Position numbers and translations under genes: made by a program. From contig JAKADX010000014.1 of assembly GCA_021818505.1 (NCBI GenBank), positions 1 to 64,000 of the forward strand: a stretch of DNA of 64,000 nucleotides. Direction: 5' to 3'. Position 1 is the stretch's first letter; the number at the start of each line of letters is the position of its first letter. Below are positions 17,365 through 26,129 of the stretch, piece after piece. Below the pieces are notes generated by a model. The model saw nothing but the letters and a program-made list of their open reading frames with translations, made no database searches and was not told the origin of the DNA. The DNA is from Pseudomonadota bacterium (GTDB lineage Bacteria; Pseudomonadota; Alphaproteobacteria; Acetobacterales; Acetobacteraceae).

Positions 17365-17529
17365 CCTTGGACTCCTGTGAAAACGCTTCACCCTGGTCCC
17401 GCGACGGACGCAGCCGCGGGACGCGCGCGATCTCCGAGGTGGCCCGCCATGGCAAGCCGTTGCGTCCCCGGTGACGCGATCGTGATGCCGTGCATTGCAG
17501 ACAAATGATTGGCTGCCTAGTGTCACCGT

Positions 17530-19092
17530 ATGCCGGGCATCGTTCCGATCTCGCCCTGGCGGGGCGCGTGGCGGTCGGCCGTGGCCGGGGTGTTCGCCTT
17601 GAGCATCCTGGGCGGAGCCGCATGGCTTGCCTATCAGCACTTGCAGGACGCCGCGACCGGGCAGGCGCTGCTGGTCACTCCGACAGCCGCGGTCGGCTCG
17701 GCCCAGCAATCCGGGTCGGTGTCGGCCCTTTCGCATGGCGAAGCGACGCCGCACCCGCGAGCGGCGAAGGACGATCACCCCGTCACCGCGACGGCATCCG
17801 AGTCCCCCACGCCCGGCACGGCAAGACAGGGCACACAGTCGGCCGCTCGGGAGAGAGGAAGCCCCGGAGCCTCGCTCCCCTCGCCTCTGCCGCATCCGGC
17901 GGATGCCGCCGCAGAGGACGCTCGGCCCGCGGCGAAGGCGCAGGTTGCCGTATCGGGCGGGGTCTCGCCGCCCGCACGCGCCCCGGGCAGGGAAGCCACT
18001 GCCAATCCCCAGGTTGCGGTCGTGCGGGACGACGGCGCAGTCCCAGCAGGCGATCCTGCCTCCGCGGCCACCTCGCAGGCGCTTCGCGAACCACCGCCGC
18101 ACGTCGCGGGCAAGGCAGCGACCGATGCCGCGCGACCCGACGCGCAGACGGATGGTTCGCCAGCGACGGCCGAGAGCCACGGATCCGGTGGCGACACGGT
18201 GCAGCGGCCCAGCTTTGACATCGTTCGCGTCGCGCCGGGTGGTTCGGCCGTGGTCGCCGGACGGGCCGCACCGGACGCGGACGTGGCACTTCTCGACAAC
18301 GGGCGGGAGATCGGTCGCGCGAAGGCGGATGAAAGCGGCCAGTTCGTGGTCATTCCTGACCAGCCATTGCCAAGCGGCGGGCAGGAACTTGCATTGCGGG
18401 CCGATCGCCCCGGTGCCGACCCCGTCCAGGGCGATGCGCCGGCGCTGCTGGTGGTACCGGAACACAGGAGCACGAGCGCACCGACCGCCGCGACAGGACA
18501 AACGCCGCCAGCCGATGACGATGGCGGCGCCGTTGCCGTGCTTGCGCCGCCGGACGCCGCGCCGCGGCTGCTCACCGTGCCTCCCGACCCTGCGGGTACA
18601 TCCGGCCAGGTGGCGCTGCGCGTCGTGGACTATGACGCGCACGGGACGATCCGGTTCGCCGGCACAGCCCGCCCCGGGACTTCGGTGCGGTTATATATCG
18701 ACAACCGACTGGTTGGAGAAGCTGCAACCGATCCCCAAGGACGCTGGAACCTGGTGCCGCGGGGCGCGGTCAGCGCCGGCGGGCACCAGTTGCGCGCGGA
18801 CGACCTGGGACCGCACGGGCGGGTGCTGTCGCGCGCCGAGGTGCCGTTCCAGCGCGCGGCGTTCGCGGCGGATGATCTGCACGCCGGGCAGGTCGTGGTG
18901 CAGCCACGGCAGAGCCTCTGGCGCATCGCGCGTCATGTATATGGCCGCGGCACACGCTACACGTTGATCTACGAGGCCAATCGCGACCAGATCAGTGACC
19001 CGGACCGGATTTACCCCGGCCAGGTGTTTACCTTGCCGGCGGACACGAGAGCGTCGCCCAAGCCGGACGGACCGACCGTCGGCGCGAAGTAG
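17530..19092 (+). CDS. Membrane-anchored LysM protein with Ig-like repeats
   Basis: A 520-residue protein. Residues about 18-36 form a single N-terminal membrane span, followed by an Ala/Pro/Gly/Ser-rich low-complexity region (about 40-235). Two related Ig-like segments follow (near 240-300 around [19 protein letters not shown], and 355-440 around [19 protein letters not shown]). A C-terminal LysM domain runs from about 455 ([15 protein letters not shown] to [11 protein letters not shown]). It should be periplasmic, bound to peptidoglycan by the LysM domain. The linker suggests a flexible spacer across the periplasm. The function is unknown; the neighbouring psd gene follows after about 100 bp. 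Confidence 0.8.
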   Translation: MPGIVPISPWRGAWRSAVAGVFALSILGGAAWLAYQHLQDAATGQALLVTPTAAVGSAQQSGSVSALSHGEATPHPRAAKDDHPVTATASESPTPGTARQGTQSAARERGSPGASLPSPLPHPADAAAEDARPAAKAQVAVSGGVSPPARAPGREATANPQVAVVRDDGAVPAGDPASAATSQALREPPPHVAGKAATDAARPDAQTDGSPATAESHGSGGDTVQRPSFDIVRVAPGGSAVVAGRAAPDADVALLDNGREIGRAKADESGQFVVIPDQPLPSGGQELALRADRPGADPVQGDAPALLVVPEHRSTSAPTAATGQTPPADDDGGAVAVLAPPDAAPRLLTVPPDPAGTSGQVALRVVDYDAHGTIRFAGTARPGTSVRLYIDNRLVGEAATDPQGRWNLVPRGAVSAGGHQLRADDLGPHGRVLSRAEVPFQRAAFAADDLHAGQVVVQPRQSLWRIARHVYGRGTRYTLIYEANRDQISDPDRIYPGQVFTLPADTRASPKPDGPTVGAK

Positions 19093-19193
19093 GCTCCGGC
19101 CATGCCGGCACATCGGCCTGGCGGTCTTGGCGGAGGCAGCTTGCCGCGTCGCCGCCGACTGCCCATAAGCGGGCTGTTCATCAAGGCGCTGCG

Positions 19194-19892
19194 ATGTCCC
19201 TGGCCGCCACCACCCGCCTCCTGCTCGCGCCGCCGCACCCGGCCGGTCACGCGTTCGTGCTCGGTGGCGGCGTCGTCTTCGTGATCGGACTGTTCACGGC
19301 CTGGTGGCTGGCGTGGCTCGGATTGCTGTTCACGCTATTCTGCCTGTATTTCTTCCGCGACCCTGAGCGCGTTCCACCCGGCCGGCCCGGGCTGCTGCTC
19401 GCGCCAGCCGACGGCCGGGTGGTTTCCGTAACCGCCGCCGCGGCGCCCGCTGAACTCGGCCTCGGCACCGCGCCGCGATGGCGCGTCGGCATTTTCCTTT
19501 CGCTGTTCGATGTTCACGTCAATCGCGTTCCCGCCGATGGCACGGTCACGCGGATCGCGTACCGCCACGGGCGCTTCGTCAATGCAAGCCTGGACAAGGC
19601 CAGCACCGAGAACGAGCGCAACGCGCTGGCGATCCGGCTCACGGATGGGCGCGAGATCGGCGTCGTGCAGATTGCGGGGCTGGTGGCGCGACGGATCGTG
19701 TGCAGCGTGCGCGAAGGCGACGCCGTACACGCCGGTGACCGCCTCGGTATCATCCGCTTTGGCAGCCGCACCGACCTCTACTTGCCCGAAGGTGTTCGTC
19801 CACTGGTCGCGGAGGGGCAGACAATGATCGGGGGCGAAACCGTAATTGCCGACCTCAGCAGCGGCTCCGCCCCAGGCGGAGCGTACGCATGA
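19194..19892 (+). CDS. psd: Phosphatidylserine decarboxylase proenzyme
   Basis: A 232-residue short-type (proteobacterial Psd-II-like) enzyme that converts phosphatidylserine to phosphatidylethanolamine. One or two N-terminal membrane segments lead into [11 protein letters not shown]; the body has [11 protein letters not shown] and the self-cleavage site G190-S191 in [11 protein letters not shown], which generates the pyruvoyl cofactor on the new alpha chain. Its stop overlaps the start of pssA by 4 nt, a common arrangement in alphaproteobacteria. Confidence 0.94.
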   Translation: MSLAATTRLLLAPPHPAGHAFVLGGGVVFVIGLFTAWWLAWLGLLFTLFCLYFFRDPERVPPGRPGLLLAPADGRVVSVTAAAAPAELGLGTAPRWRVGIFLSLFDVHVNRVPADGTVTRIAYRHGRFVNASLDKASTENERNALAIRLTDGREIGVVQIAGLVARRIVCSVREGDAVHAGDRLGIIRFGSRTDLYLPEGVRPLVAEGQTMIGGETVIADLSSGSAPGGAYA

Positions 19893-20749
19893 ACGCGCTG
19901 CATCCGCTCCGACCGCAGTCCCTGCGGCGGCTGCGACGCCGGCTACGGCCGCGCCAGCGCCCGCGCTTCCGCGGCCAGTCGTTCAACCGTGTGGTACCCA
20001 ACCTGCTGACCATGGTTGGGCTGTGCGCCGGGTTGACCGCGATCCGCCTGGCGCTGGAGGGGCGCTTCGGGTCCGCCGCGGTTGCCATCACGGTCGCCGG
20101 CGCGATCGATGGGCTGGACGGACGGCTGGCACGGCTGCTCAAGGCGACATCGCGATTCGGGGCCGAATTCGACAGCCTGACCGACTTCCTCTGCTTTGGC
20201 GTGGCGCCAGCCATCGTCCTCTATCTCTGGTCGCTGCAGGCGCTCGGCGGCTTCGGCTTCGTGCCGTGCCTGATGTTCGCGGTGTGCATGGCGCTGCGGC
20301 TGGCGCGCTTCAACGCCGCCCTGGATAGCGGCCCGCATCCGGCCTACGCGTATAACTTCTTCACGGGCGTGCCGGCTCCGGCCGGGGCCGGATTGGCGCT
20401 GTTCCCTCTGTTCGTGGGCATGGAGGCGCACGCGCTGGGGTGGAACTGGCTGCTCGCCGCCGCGCGGTTTCCGCCGTTCTGCGCCATCGTGCTGATTGGC
20501 ACCGCGCTGTTGCTGGTGTCTACCCTGCCGGTCTGGAGCTTCAAGAACTTCAAGGTCCCATCCGAATACGTGCTGCCGCTGCTGCTCGGGACGGGGCTGT
20601 TCGTGGCTCTCCTCCTGGCCGATCCGTGGGCGGCGCTGGCTGCGGCGGGGATCATCTATCTGGGGATGCTGCCATTCAGCGCCCGCAGCTTCCGCAGGCT
20701 TAAGCAGGCAGCCGAGGGCAGCGGAGACTCGGACGAAACGCCTGCCTGA
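19889..20749 (+). CDS. pssA: CDP-diacylglycerol-serine O-phosphatidyltransferase
   Basis: A 286-residue polytopic membrane enzyme that makes phosphatidylserine from CDP-diacylglycerol and serine. The CDP-alcohol phosphotransferase signature is complete: D77-G78-x2-A81-R82-x8-G91-x3-D95-x3-D99. An Arg-rich N-terminus precedes about six to eight hydrophobic helices. It is translationally coupled to psd (ATGA), so phosphatidylserine is made and decarboxylated by one operon. Confidence 0.94.
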   Translation: MNALHPLRPQSLRRLRRRLRPRQRPRFRGQSFNRVVPNLLTMVGLCAGLTAIRLALEGRFGSAAVAITVAGAIDGLDGRLARLLKATSRFGAEFDSLTDFLCFGVAPAIVLYLWSLQALGGFGFVPCLMFAVCMALRLARFNAALDSGPHPAYAYNFFTGVPAPAGAGLALFPLFVGMEAHALGWNWLLAAARFPPFCAIVLIGTALLLVSTLPVWSFKNFKVPSEYVLPLLLGTGLFVALLLADPWAALAAAGIIYLGMLPFSARSFRRLKQAAEGSGDSDETPA

Positions 20750-20994
20750 CCGCGCCACTCGGACGCGCGCGGCAACCAGATCCAGCCCGGCTTCAGGCTG
20801 CGTAGTCAGCACGTCGCGATGGAACGAACCTTCTTATCAATCGGCAAGATAAACTGGGCGTCATCTCTTGCAGCATCATCGGATTGCGTGAGTTTCATTC
20901 ATCCGACAAAGCAACGGATAGCCGCGGGAACCATTATTCTCACATGCCCCGGATGGAATCCTCGTCCGGAATTTCTTCGCATGGGAGAGTCAGC

Positions 20995-22482
20995 ATGAGT
21001 ATTTCTCGCCTGGTACCGCGCGGCGTGCGCGGCGCCCTGCTTGCCGGGTTGTTGAGCAGCACGGCGCTCGCCGGGCTCGGTATCGGCGCCGCGAGCTTCG
21101 CCGAGACCCAGCCGCAACCGGCGCCAATCCAGCCCGCGCAGCCGAACCAGATGCTGCCAAGCTTCAGCGATCTGGTGACCCGCGTGGGTCCGGCCGTGGT
21201 TTCCGTCACCACCGACCTGAAACCGCAGGCGCAGGGCGAGGGGGCGCAGACGCCGTTCGGCATGATGATGCCGCAGCGGCCGCAAGCTGTGGAGGCGCGC
21301 GGCTCCGGCTTCATCATCGACCCTGACGGCGTCATCGTGACCAACAATCATGTGGTGCAGGACGCCAAGTCCGTGAGCATCACGCTGAGCGACGGGACCG
21401 AACTGCCGGCCAAGATCATCGGCCGCGACCCGCGCACCGACCTTGCCGTTCTGCGCGTCAATGCCGGCCACAAGCTCGCCTATGTGGAGCTGGGCAATTC
21501 GACGGACGTGAAGGTCGGCGAATGGGTCGTCGCGATGGGCAATCCGTACGGCCTCGGCGGGACCGTTACGGCGGGGATCGTCTCGGCCCGCGGGCGCGAC
21601 ATCGGAGAAGGCCCCTATGACGACTTCCTGCAGATCGACGCGCCGATCAATCGGGGCAACTCCGGTGGCCCGCTGTTCACCCAGGACGGTCGGGTCATCG
21701 GGGTGAACACGGCGATCCTTTCGCCCACCGGCGGCAGTATCGGCATCGGATTCGCGATCCCCTCGAACATCGTCAAGACAGTCGTCGCCGAGCTGGAGAA
21801 GACCGGGCACGTGACGCGCGGCTATCTGGGCGTCGAAGCGCAGCCGATCTCCCCCGCCATGGCGGCAGCACTGAATTTGCCGAAGCAGAACCCCGAGCAC
21901 GCCGGCGCGCTGGTTGCCCAGGTCGAGTCCGACTCCCCGGCAGCCAAGGCCGGGCTGCAACCGGGTGACGTGATCACGTCGGTCGATGGCAAGGCAATCG
22001 GCAACCCACGCGATCTCGCTCGCAGAATTGCCGCCGTGAAGCCGGGTGACGAGGCGAAGCTTGAGGTGCTGCAGGGTGGACAGACGAAGACTGTCTCGGT
22101 CAACGTCGCCAGCCTGCCGTCCGAACAGCAGGTGGCGAATGCCGGTGCCGCCGGGCAACACGAAGGGGTCGGCCTGGCTCTGGCTCCGATCTCGCCGGAG
22201 CTTCGCAATCAGCTCGATCTGCCGGAGCACATCAACGGCGCCGCTGTGGTGAACGTGAAGCCCGGCTCGCCGGCCGATCAGGCAGGCATCCAGCAGGGCG
22301 ACGTGATCGTGGGCGTCGGGATCCAGGCGGTCAGCTCCGCGCAGCAGGCGGCGCACGCAATCCGGGAGGCGGCGCACCGCAATCATGCCGTCGCGCTGCG
22401 GGTGTTCCGCGATGGACAGACCCAGTTCGTCGCCGTGAACCTGAAAAAGTCCGGCGCGGGCGAGGAGGGCAGCGCCGGCTGA
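20995..22482 (+). CDS. Periplasmic serine protease, DegP/HtrA (Do) family
   Basis: A 495-residue protease/chaperone of the cell envelope. It has a signal peptide (ALLAGLLSSTALAGLGIGA), a trypsin-like domain with catalytic H119 (TNNHV), D149 (RTDLAV) and S223 (RGNSGGP), and two PDZ domains (about 285-370 and 385-480, the second with QQGDVIVGV). Start ATG 20995 has GGGAGAG upstream and gives a proper signal peptide; an upstream frame to 20884 does not. It stands alone after a 245-bp intergenic region in which I could not define a convincing promoter. Confidence 0.93.
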   Translation: MSISRLVPRGVRGALLAGLLSSTALAGLGIGAASFAETQPQPAPIQPAQPNQMLPSFSDLVTRVGPAVVSVTTDLKPQAQGEGAQTPFGMMMPQRPQAVEARGSGFIIDPDGVIVTNNHVVQDAKSVSITLSDGTELPAKIIGRDPRTDLAVLRVNAGHKLAYVELGNSTDVKVGEWVVAMGNPYGLGGTVTAGIVSARGRDIGEGPYDDFLQIDAPINRGNSGGPLFTQDGRVIGVNTAILSPTGGSIGIGFAIPSNIVKTVVAELEKTGHVTRGYLGVEAQPISPAMAAALNLPKQNPEHAGALVAQVESDSPAAKAGLQPGDVITSVDGKAIGNPRDLARRIAAVKPGDEAKLEVLQGGQTKTVSVNVASLPSEQQVANAGAAGQHEGVGLALAPISPELRNQLDLPEHINGAAVVNVKPGSPADQAGIQQGDVIVGVGIQAVSSAQQAAHAIREAAHRNHAVALRVFRDGQTQFVAVNLKKSGAGEEGSAG

Positions 22483-22486
22483 CCGA

Positions 22487-22711
22487 TCAGGCCGTCCCGC
22501 GCGGGACCGGCGCGTCCCGCGCGGACAACCGTACAACCGCGGCGAGCAGGCGCAGCGCCTCTGGTCCGCCGCGGTCGGCGAGACCGCCGATTTCGATTTC
22601 GCCGGCCAGCGCCTCCGCCTGGCCGGCGATCGTTTCCGCGGCACGCCGCATCGCTTCCCGGGCAAGGGCGAGTTGCAGGTCGTCCGGGAGACCATTCCAG
22701 TCGGGGGACAT
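22487..22711 (-). CDS. Small conserved hypothetical protein
   Basis: A 74-residue predominantly helical protein (MSPDWNGLPDDLQLALAREA, then RRAAETIAGQAEALAGEIE). It is Ala/Glu/Leu-rich with no membrane segment or cysteines. ATG 22711 is chosen because GAGG lies 9 bases upstream; a GTG 9 bases further upstream is an alternative. I believe similar small proteins are conserved in Acetobacteraceae, but the function is unknown. It is convergent with the HtrA gene (4-bp gap). Confidence 0.65.
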   Translation of the reverse strand: MSPDWNGLPDDLQLALAREAMRRAAETIAGQAEALAGEIEIGGLADRGGPEALRLLAAVVRLSARDAPVPRGTA

Positions 22712-22817
22712 CGGGTCCACCCTCGTTCAGGCCGTTCTGGCGTGGCACCGCGGATCAGTGCGCGCGGCGGATCGGACGAGCCTAGGCATCGGCGGGTTAA
22801 CGCGGGCTTTGCGCCGG

Positions 22818-23615
22818 TCAGACGAAACGCAGGTCCACGTCGGGCAGCCCGTCGAACGTGACGCGGACCGCGCAGGGGCCGTCGAGCGCGACGGGTGGCG
22901 TGACGCTGCCGAGCAGCACCACCTGCCCGGCCCGCAGCCCGCCAAAAGCCGCCGCGACCACGTCGCCGGCAAGCCATGCGAGGCCGCGGAGCGGGTGGCC
23001 TAGCAGTTCGCTGCCGAGGCCGGCGTTGCGCGTGACACCATCCACCGCGACCCGCCCCTCGATCGCTGTCAGGTCCAAACTGCGCCAGGCCGCGTGCGGC
23101 GCACCGGTGACCGCGGCGGCGTGATAGAACTGGTCTGCGACCACGGTCGCCAGCCCGATCGCCGCGATGTCGCCTATGGGTGGCGGCCCGTAGCGGTTCT
23201 CGACGATCTCGATGGCGGCAAACAGCGAGTCGATCGCATCCGCGATCGCATCGACACTGTATGGACCGGGTGGCAGATCGCGGCCGAGGCGCACGGCCAA
23301 CTCGCACTCGATCAGCGGGCTGCGGAACGTGGCGTAGGGAAGTTCGCATGGCGCGGCGTGGATATCGGCAGCCGCCATGAATCCGGCACAGGGATGGTCA
23401 ATACCGAGGAATGCCTGCATCCGCCGGCCGGTCGCGCCGATCTTGAAGCCGCCGATGGGCAGGGTGCCGCGCCGCTCCGCCACCGCGCGCTGCACGGCGG
23501 CCGCCTGGGCGATGGTACGCGGCGCGATGTCCTGCGGCAACGGGCCCGCGGTCCGGCGAACCGACCGATGCGCCAGCAGCACGTCGGCGGCCGCAAACGG
23601 GTCAAAGCCGATCAT
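22818..23615 (-). CDS. 2-keto-4-pentenoate hydratase-like protein (FAH superfamily)
   Basis: A 265-residue protein. GGFKIGATGRRMQAFLGI, RSPLIECELAVRLGRDLP and the AIEIVENRYG segment fit the hydratase branch of the fumarylacetoacetate hydrolase superfamily (2-oxopent-4-enoate hydratase/decarboxylase), whose metal ligands include the E-x-E of IECE and a later Glu. No other aromatic meta-cleavage genes are present, so the physiological substrate is uncertain. The start overlaps the stop of rlmB by 4 nt. Confidence 0.78.
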   Translation of the reverse strand: MIGFDPFAAADVLLAHRSVRRTAGPLPQDIAPRTIAQAAAVQRAVAERRGTLPIGGFKIGATGRRMQAFLGIDHPCAGFMAAADIHAAPCELPYATFRSPLIECELAVRLGRDLPPGPYSVDAIADAIDSLFAAIEIVENRYGPPPIGDIAAIGLATVVADQFYHAAAVTGAPHAAWRSLDLTAIEGRVAVDGVTRNAGLGSELLGHPLRGLAWLAGDVVAAAFGGLRAGQVVLLGSVTPPVALDGPCAVRVTFDGLPDVDLRFV

Positions 23616-24472
23616 GCGCGCCGACCGAGTTCATAAAGCGCGATCGCGGCGGCGGCAGAAACATTGAGGCTGTCGAGCGCACGGCTGCCGCCGGGCATGG
23701 CGATGCCGGCCAGTTCGTCACAAGTATCGCGCGTCAGCCGGCGCAGGCCCTCGCCTTCGCTGCCCAGCACCAGTGCCACCCGGCGCTGCCTCAGATCCGG
23801 GCCGGAGAGTGTGGTCCCAGACGTCGCGTCGAGACCGACCACCCAACAGCCGGCCGCCTTCAGGGCCACGAGGGTGCGTGCGATATTGACCGCACGCAGC
23901 AGCGGCACGGTCTCCAGCGCACCTGAAGCGGCCTTGGCAAGCGCGCCGGTTTCTTCCGGCGCGTTGCGCTCCTGCGTGATCACTCCGGCCGCGCCGAAGG
24001 CGGCAGCCGAGCGAAGGATTGCGCCGACATTGCGGGGATCGTTCACCTGATCCAGCACCAGAACCGGTCCGGCGCGATCCAGGACCTGGGCGAGTGGCGG
24101 AGGTGCCAGCGGGTCGGCGAGCAGGGCAGCGCCCTGGTGAACCACGTCGCGACCAAGCATCTGGTCGAGCCGGGCCCGCTCCACCCGCTCGGCGCCGATG
24201 GGCCAGGGCGGCGCGAGGCGCGCGGCGATGCTCGCCTCGGCGTCCTCGGTGAGCAGGAGGCGACGCAGGCGACGTGCGGGATTGGCCAGCGCGGCAGCGA
24301 CGGCGTGGGTGCCATACAGCCACACGCCGCCGCGCGGCGCGTTGGCCGCGTGGCGCGATGGTGACGCCGGAGGATGATGCGCGCGCGGACGGCCGTCGCG
24401 CTGGATACGGTCAGGCGGCTGCGCGCGGCCCCCGGCGGCCGGGTGGGCGCGATGGGAATGCGGCGGCTTCAT
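23612..24472 (-). CDS. rlmB: 23S rRNA 2'-O-methyltransferase RlmB-like (SpoU/TrmH family)
   Basis: A 286-residue SPOUT methyltransferase. The Arg/Pro/His-rich N-terminal tail (about 45 residues, probably disordered) is followed by the substrate-binding domain from WLYGTHAVAAAL and the three family motifs: NDPRNVGAILRSAAAFGA, LVLGSEGEGL and LNVSAAAAIALYE. It probably methylates G2251 in the 23S rRNA P-loop; a tRNA target in the same superfamily cannot be excluded. It sits next to divergently transcribed tRNA-Tyr, a frequent alphaproteobacterial neighbourhood. Confidence 0.85.
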   Translation of the reverse strand: MKPPHSHRAHPAAGGRAQPPDRIQRDGRPRAHHPPASPSRHAANAPRGGVWLYGTHAVAAALANPARRLRRLLLTEDAEASIAARLAPPWPIGAERVERARLDQMLGRDVVHQGAALLADPLAPPPLAQVLDRAGPVLVLDQVNDPRNVGAILRSAAAFGAAGVITQERNAPEETGALAKAASGALETVPLLRAVNIARTLVALKAAGCWVVGLDATSGTTLSGPDLRQRRVALVLGSEGEGLRRLTRDTCDELAGIAMPGGSRALDSLNVSAAAAIALYELGRRA

Positions 24473-24528
24473 GACGCAGCCGTATAGCGGGCGCGCCCTC
24501 GTCGGACAATTCGGCCATACGGGGGCGT

Positions 24529-24555
24529 TTGACAGCGCCGGTCGTTGGCGATAGT
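24529..24555 (+). promoter_or_regulatory. Promoter candidate for tRNA-Tyr/tRNA-Gly
   Basis: TTGACA (24529-24534) and GATAGT (24550-24555) separated by 15 bp, with the mature tRNA-Tyr 5' end 14 bp after the -10 box. The -35 is consensus and the position is right; the spacer is shorter than the usual 17 bp, which lowers confidence. Confidence 0.5.
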
Positions 24556-24568
24556 CGCAGCGTCGGCC

Positions 24569-24654
24569 GGAGGGGTGCCCGAGAGGCTAAAGGGGACGGA
24601 CTGTAAATCCGTTGGCGCACGCCTACGTTGGTTCGAATCCAACCCCCTCCACCA
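24569..24654 (+). tRNA. tRNA-Tyr (anticodon GTA)
   Basis: Acceptor GGAGGGG/CCCCTCC, anticodon GTA in the loop of GGACTGTAAATCC, a long class II variable arm (GTTGGCGCACGCCTACG region) and T-arm GGTTCGAATCC. The discriminator A is at 24651 and CCA is encoded at 24652-24654. Confidence 0.95.
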
Positions 24655-24693
24655 CGGCGCGGCCCGGCAACGTCGCAGCGCCGAACGTGTCTC

Positions 24694-24767
24694 GCGGGTG
24701 TAGCTCAATGGTAGAGTCCCAGCCTTCCAAGCTGGCTGTGCGGGTTCGATTCCCGTCACCCGCTCCA
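24694..24767 (+). tRNA. tRNA-Gly (anticodon TCC)
   Basis: Acceptor GCGGGTG/CACCCGC, D-arm GCTCAATGGTAGAGT, anticodon stem CCAGC/GCTGG with loop CTTCCAA (anticodon TCC) and T-arm GGGTTCGATTCCC. CCA is encoded at 24765-24767. It lies 39 bp after tRNA-Tyr and is probably processed from the same transcript. Confidence 0.95.
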
Positions 24768-24810
24768 CGCGCCACACTGGGGTCAAGCCGGACTGCAGCA
24801 GATTGCTGCG

Positions 24811-24885
24811 TGGTGGGCGCGACTGGGATTGAACCAGTGACCCCCACCGTGTCAAGGTGGTGCTCTCCCACTGAGCTACGCGCCC
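24811..24885 (-). tRNA. tRNA-Val (anticodon GAC)
   Basis: On the minus strand: acceptor GGGCGCG/CGCGCCC, D-arm GCTCAGTGGGAGAGC, anticodon stem CCACC/GGTGG with loop TTGACAC (anticodon GAC) and T-arm with GGTTCAATCCC. The discriminator A is at 24814 and CCA is encoded at 24811-24813. It is convergent with tRNA-Gly. Confidence 0.95.
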
Positions 24886-25031
24886 ACAAGCCGCGTCGGC
24901 GGCAGGTTTCCTAAGCGTCCGCCCGACATCGCGCAAGCCCTGTCGTGAGACGTCGCACCCACGCGTAAGACATGCGTCCCGTCCGCCGCGCGCCGCTGTT
25001 TTCGCCCCCCTCGTCGCTATATGATCATTTG

Positions 25032-26129
25032 ATGCCGTTCGATATTCGCGACTTTCCCGCCGGCGCAGAGGCCGCCGCACGCAATCGCCGCCAAGTGGGC
25101 GGATGGCTGTTGACGGTCGCCTTCATGGTGTCCGTCATGGTCGTACTCGGGGGCGCGACGCGGTTGACCGGGTCGGGGCTGTCGATCATGGAATGGGCGC
25201 CGATCAGCGGCGTGCTGCCCCCGCTCACCGACGCCGAGTGGCAACGACTGTTCCATCTGTACGAGCGAATTCCACAGTACGCTCTGTTGCACGAAGGCTT
25301 CGGCCTTGATGGATTCAAGCGGATATTCTGGCTGGAATGGACGCATCGGCTGTGGGGCCGTCTGATCGGCCTCGTCTTCCTGGGCCCATTTGTCTGGTTC
25401 TGGGCGCGCGGCGCGATCGAGCCGCGGCTTCGTCCGCGGCTCGTTCTGCTGTTTGTTCTGGGCGGGCTGCAGGGTGCAATCGGCTGGTTCATGGTCGCGT
25501 CAGGTTTCTTTCCCGACAGCACGGCGGTGTCCCCCTATCGCCTGGTCGTGCACCTGACCCTCGCGCTCGTGCTCTACGTGGCCCTGTTATGGACGGGACT
25601 GTCGGTGCTGCGGCCGGATGCCGAGTCGGCGCCGGCCGCGCCGGTACGTCTCCTGCGCGCTGTGCTGCTGTTGCTGTCGCTCACCATCGTTGCCGGCGGG
25701 TTCACCGCCGGCCTGCACGCGGGCAAGATTTACAACACCTTCCCGTTGATGGACGGACGCCTGGTGCCAGCGGCCTACGCTGATCTGCATCCGTTCCTGC
25801 GCAATCTCACTGATAATGTTGCCGCAGTTCAGTTCGACCACCGCCTGCTCGCGACGACGACAGCGATATTGGCGGCAGTCACCGTCATCCTCGGCTTGCA
25901 CCGCCGACAGCCCCCAACGCTGCGGAACGCGCTTGCGGCACTTGCGGTCGTTGTTTGTATGCAATATTCGCTTGGCGTCGCCACGCTGCTGCAGGCGGCG
26001 CCACCGGGACTCGCGACCGCGCATCAGGCCGGCGCAGTGCTGCTGCTGACCGCTGTCATCGTCAGTCTGCACGCCGCGCGGCGTGCCACGTCCCCGCGCT
26101 CCCTCCAGCTCGTACCGGAGCCGACATGA
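25032..26129 (+). CDS. ctaA: Haem A synthase (COX15/CtaA)
   Basis: A 365-residue membrane protein with eight hydrophobic helices that oxidises haem O to haem A for aa3-type cytochrome oxidase. Landmarks are GGATRLTGSGLSIMEWAPISG in the first periplasmic stretch, a LEWTHRLWGR haem-histidine motif, the HLTLAL helix, the second-half FDHRLLA and a final TAHQAG histidine. It is of the longer proteobacterial type 2 form. ATG 25032 is set by homology; no good Shine-Dalgarno is visible. The stop overlaps the tldD start by 4 nt. Confidence 0.93.
   Translation: MPFDIRDFPAGAEAAARNRRQVGGWLLTVAFMVSVMVVLGGATRLTGSGLSIMEWAPISGVLPPLTDAEWQRLFHLYERIPQYALLHEGFGLDGFKRIFWLEWTHRLWGRLIGLVFLGPFVWFWARGAIEPRLRPRLVLLFVLGGLQGAIGWFMVASGFFPDSTAVSPYRLVVHLTLALVLYVALLWTGLSVLRPDAESAPAAPVRLLRAVLLLLSLTIVAGGFTAGLHAGKIYNTFPLMDGRLVPAAYADLHPFLRNLTDNVAAVQFDHRLLATTTAILAAVTVILGLHRRQPPTLRNALAALAVVVCMQYSLGVATLLQAAPPGLATAHQAGAVLLLTAVIVSLHAARRATSPRSLQLVPEPT

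Noticed and set aside
17365-18642. Long N-terminal extension of the cytochrome b561 frame into the LysM gene
   Set aside because: The b561 protein begins at RVWDAPTR just after ATG 17364 with a good ribosome-binding site; the extension is antisense to the LysM gene.
20750-20994. EcfG-type stress promoter (GGAAC near 20821 and 20929) upstream of the HtrA gene
   Set aside because: GGAAC occurs twice, but no CGTT box is found at the required 16-17 bp spacing.
24886-24960. Promoter for tRNA-Val
   Set aside because: A TTGCGC-17-TAGGAA pair exists, but the -10 is poor and about 21 bp from the tRNA, further than expected.
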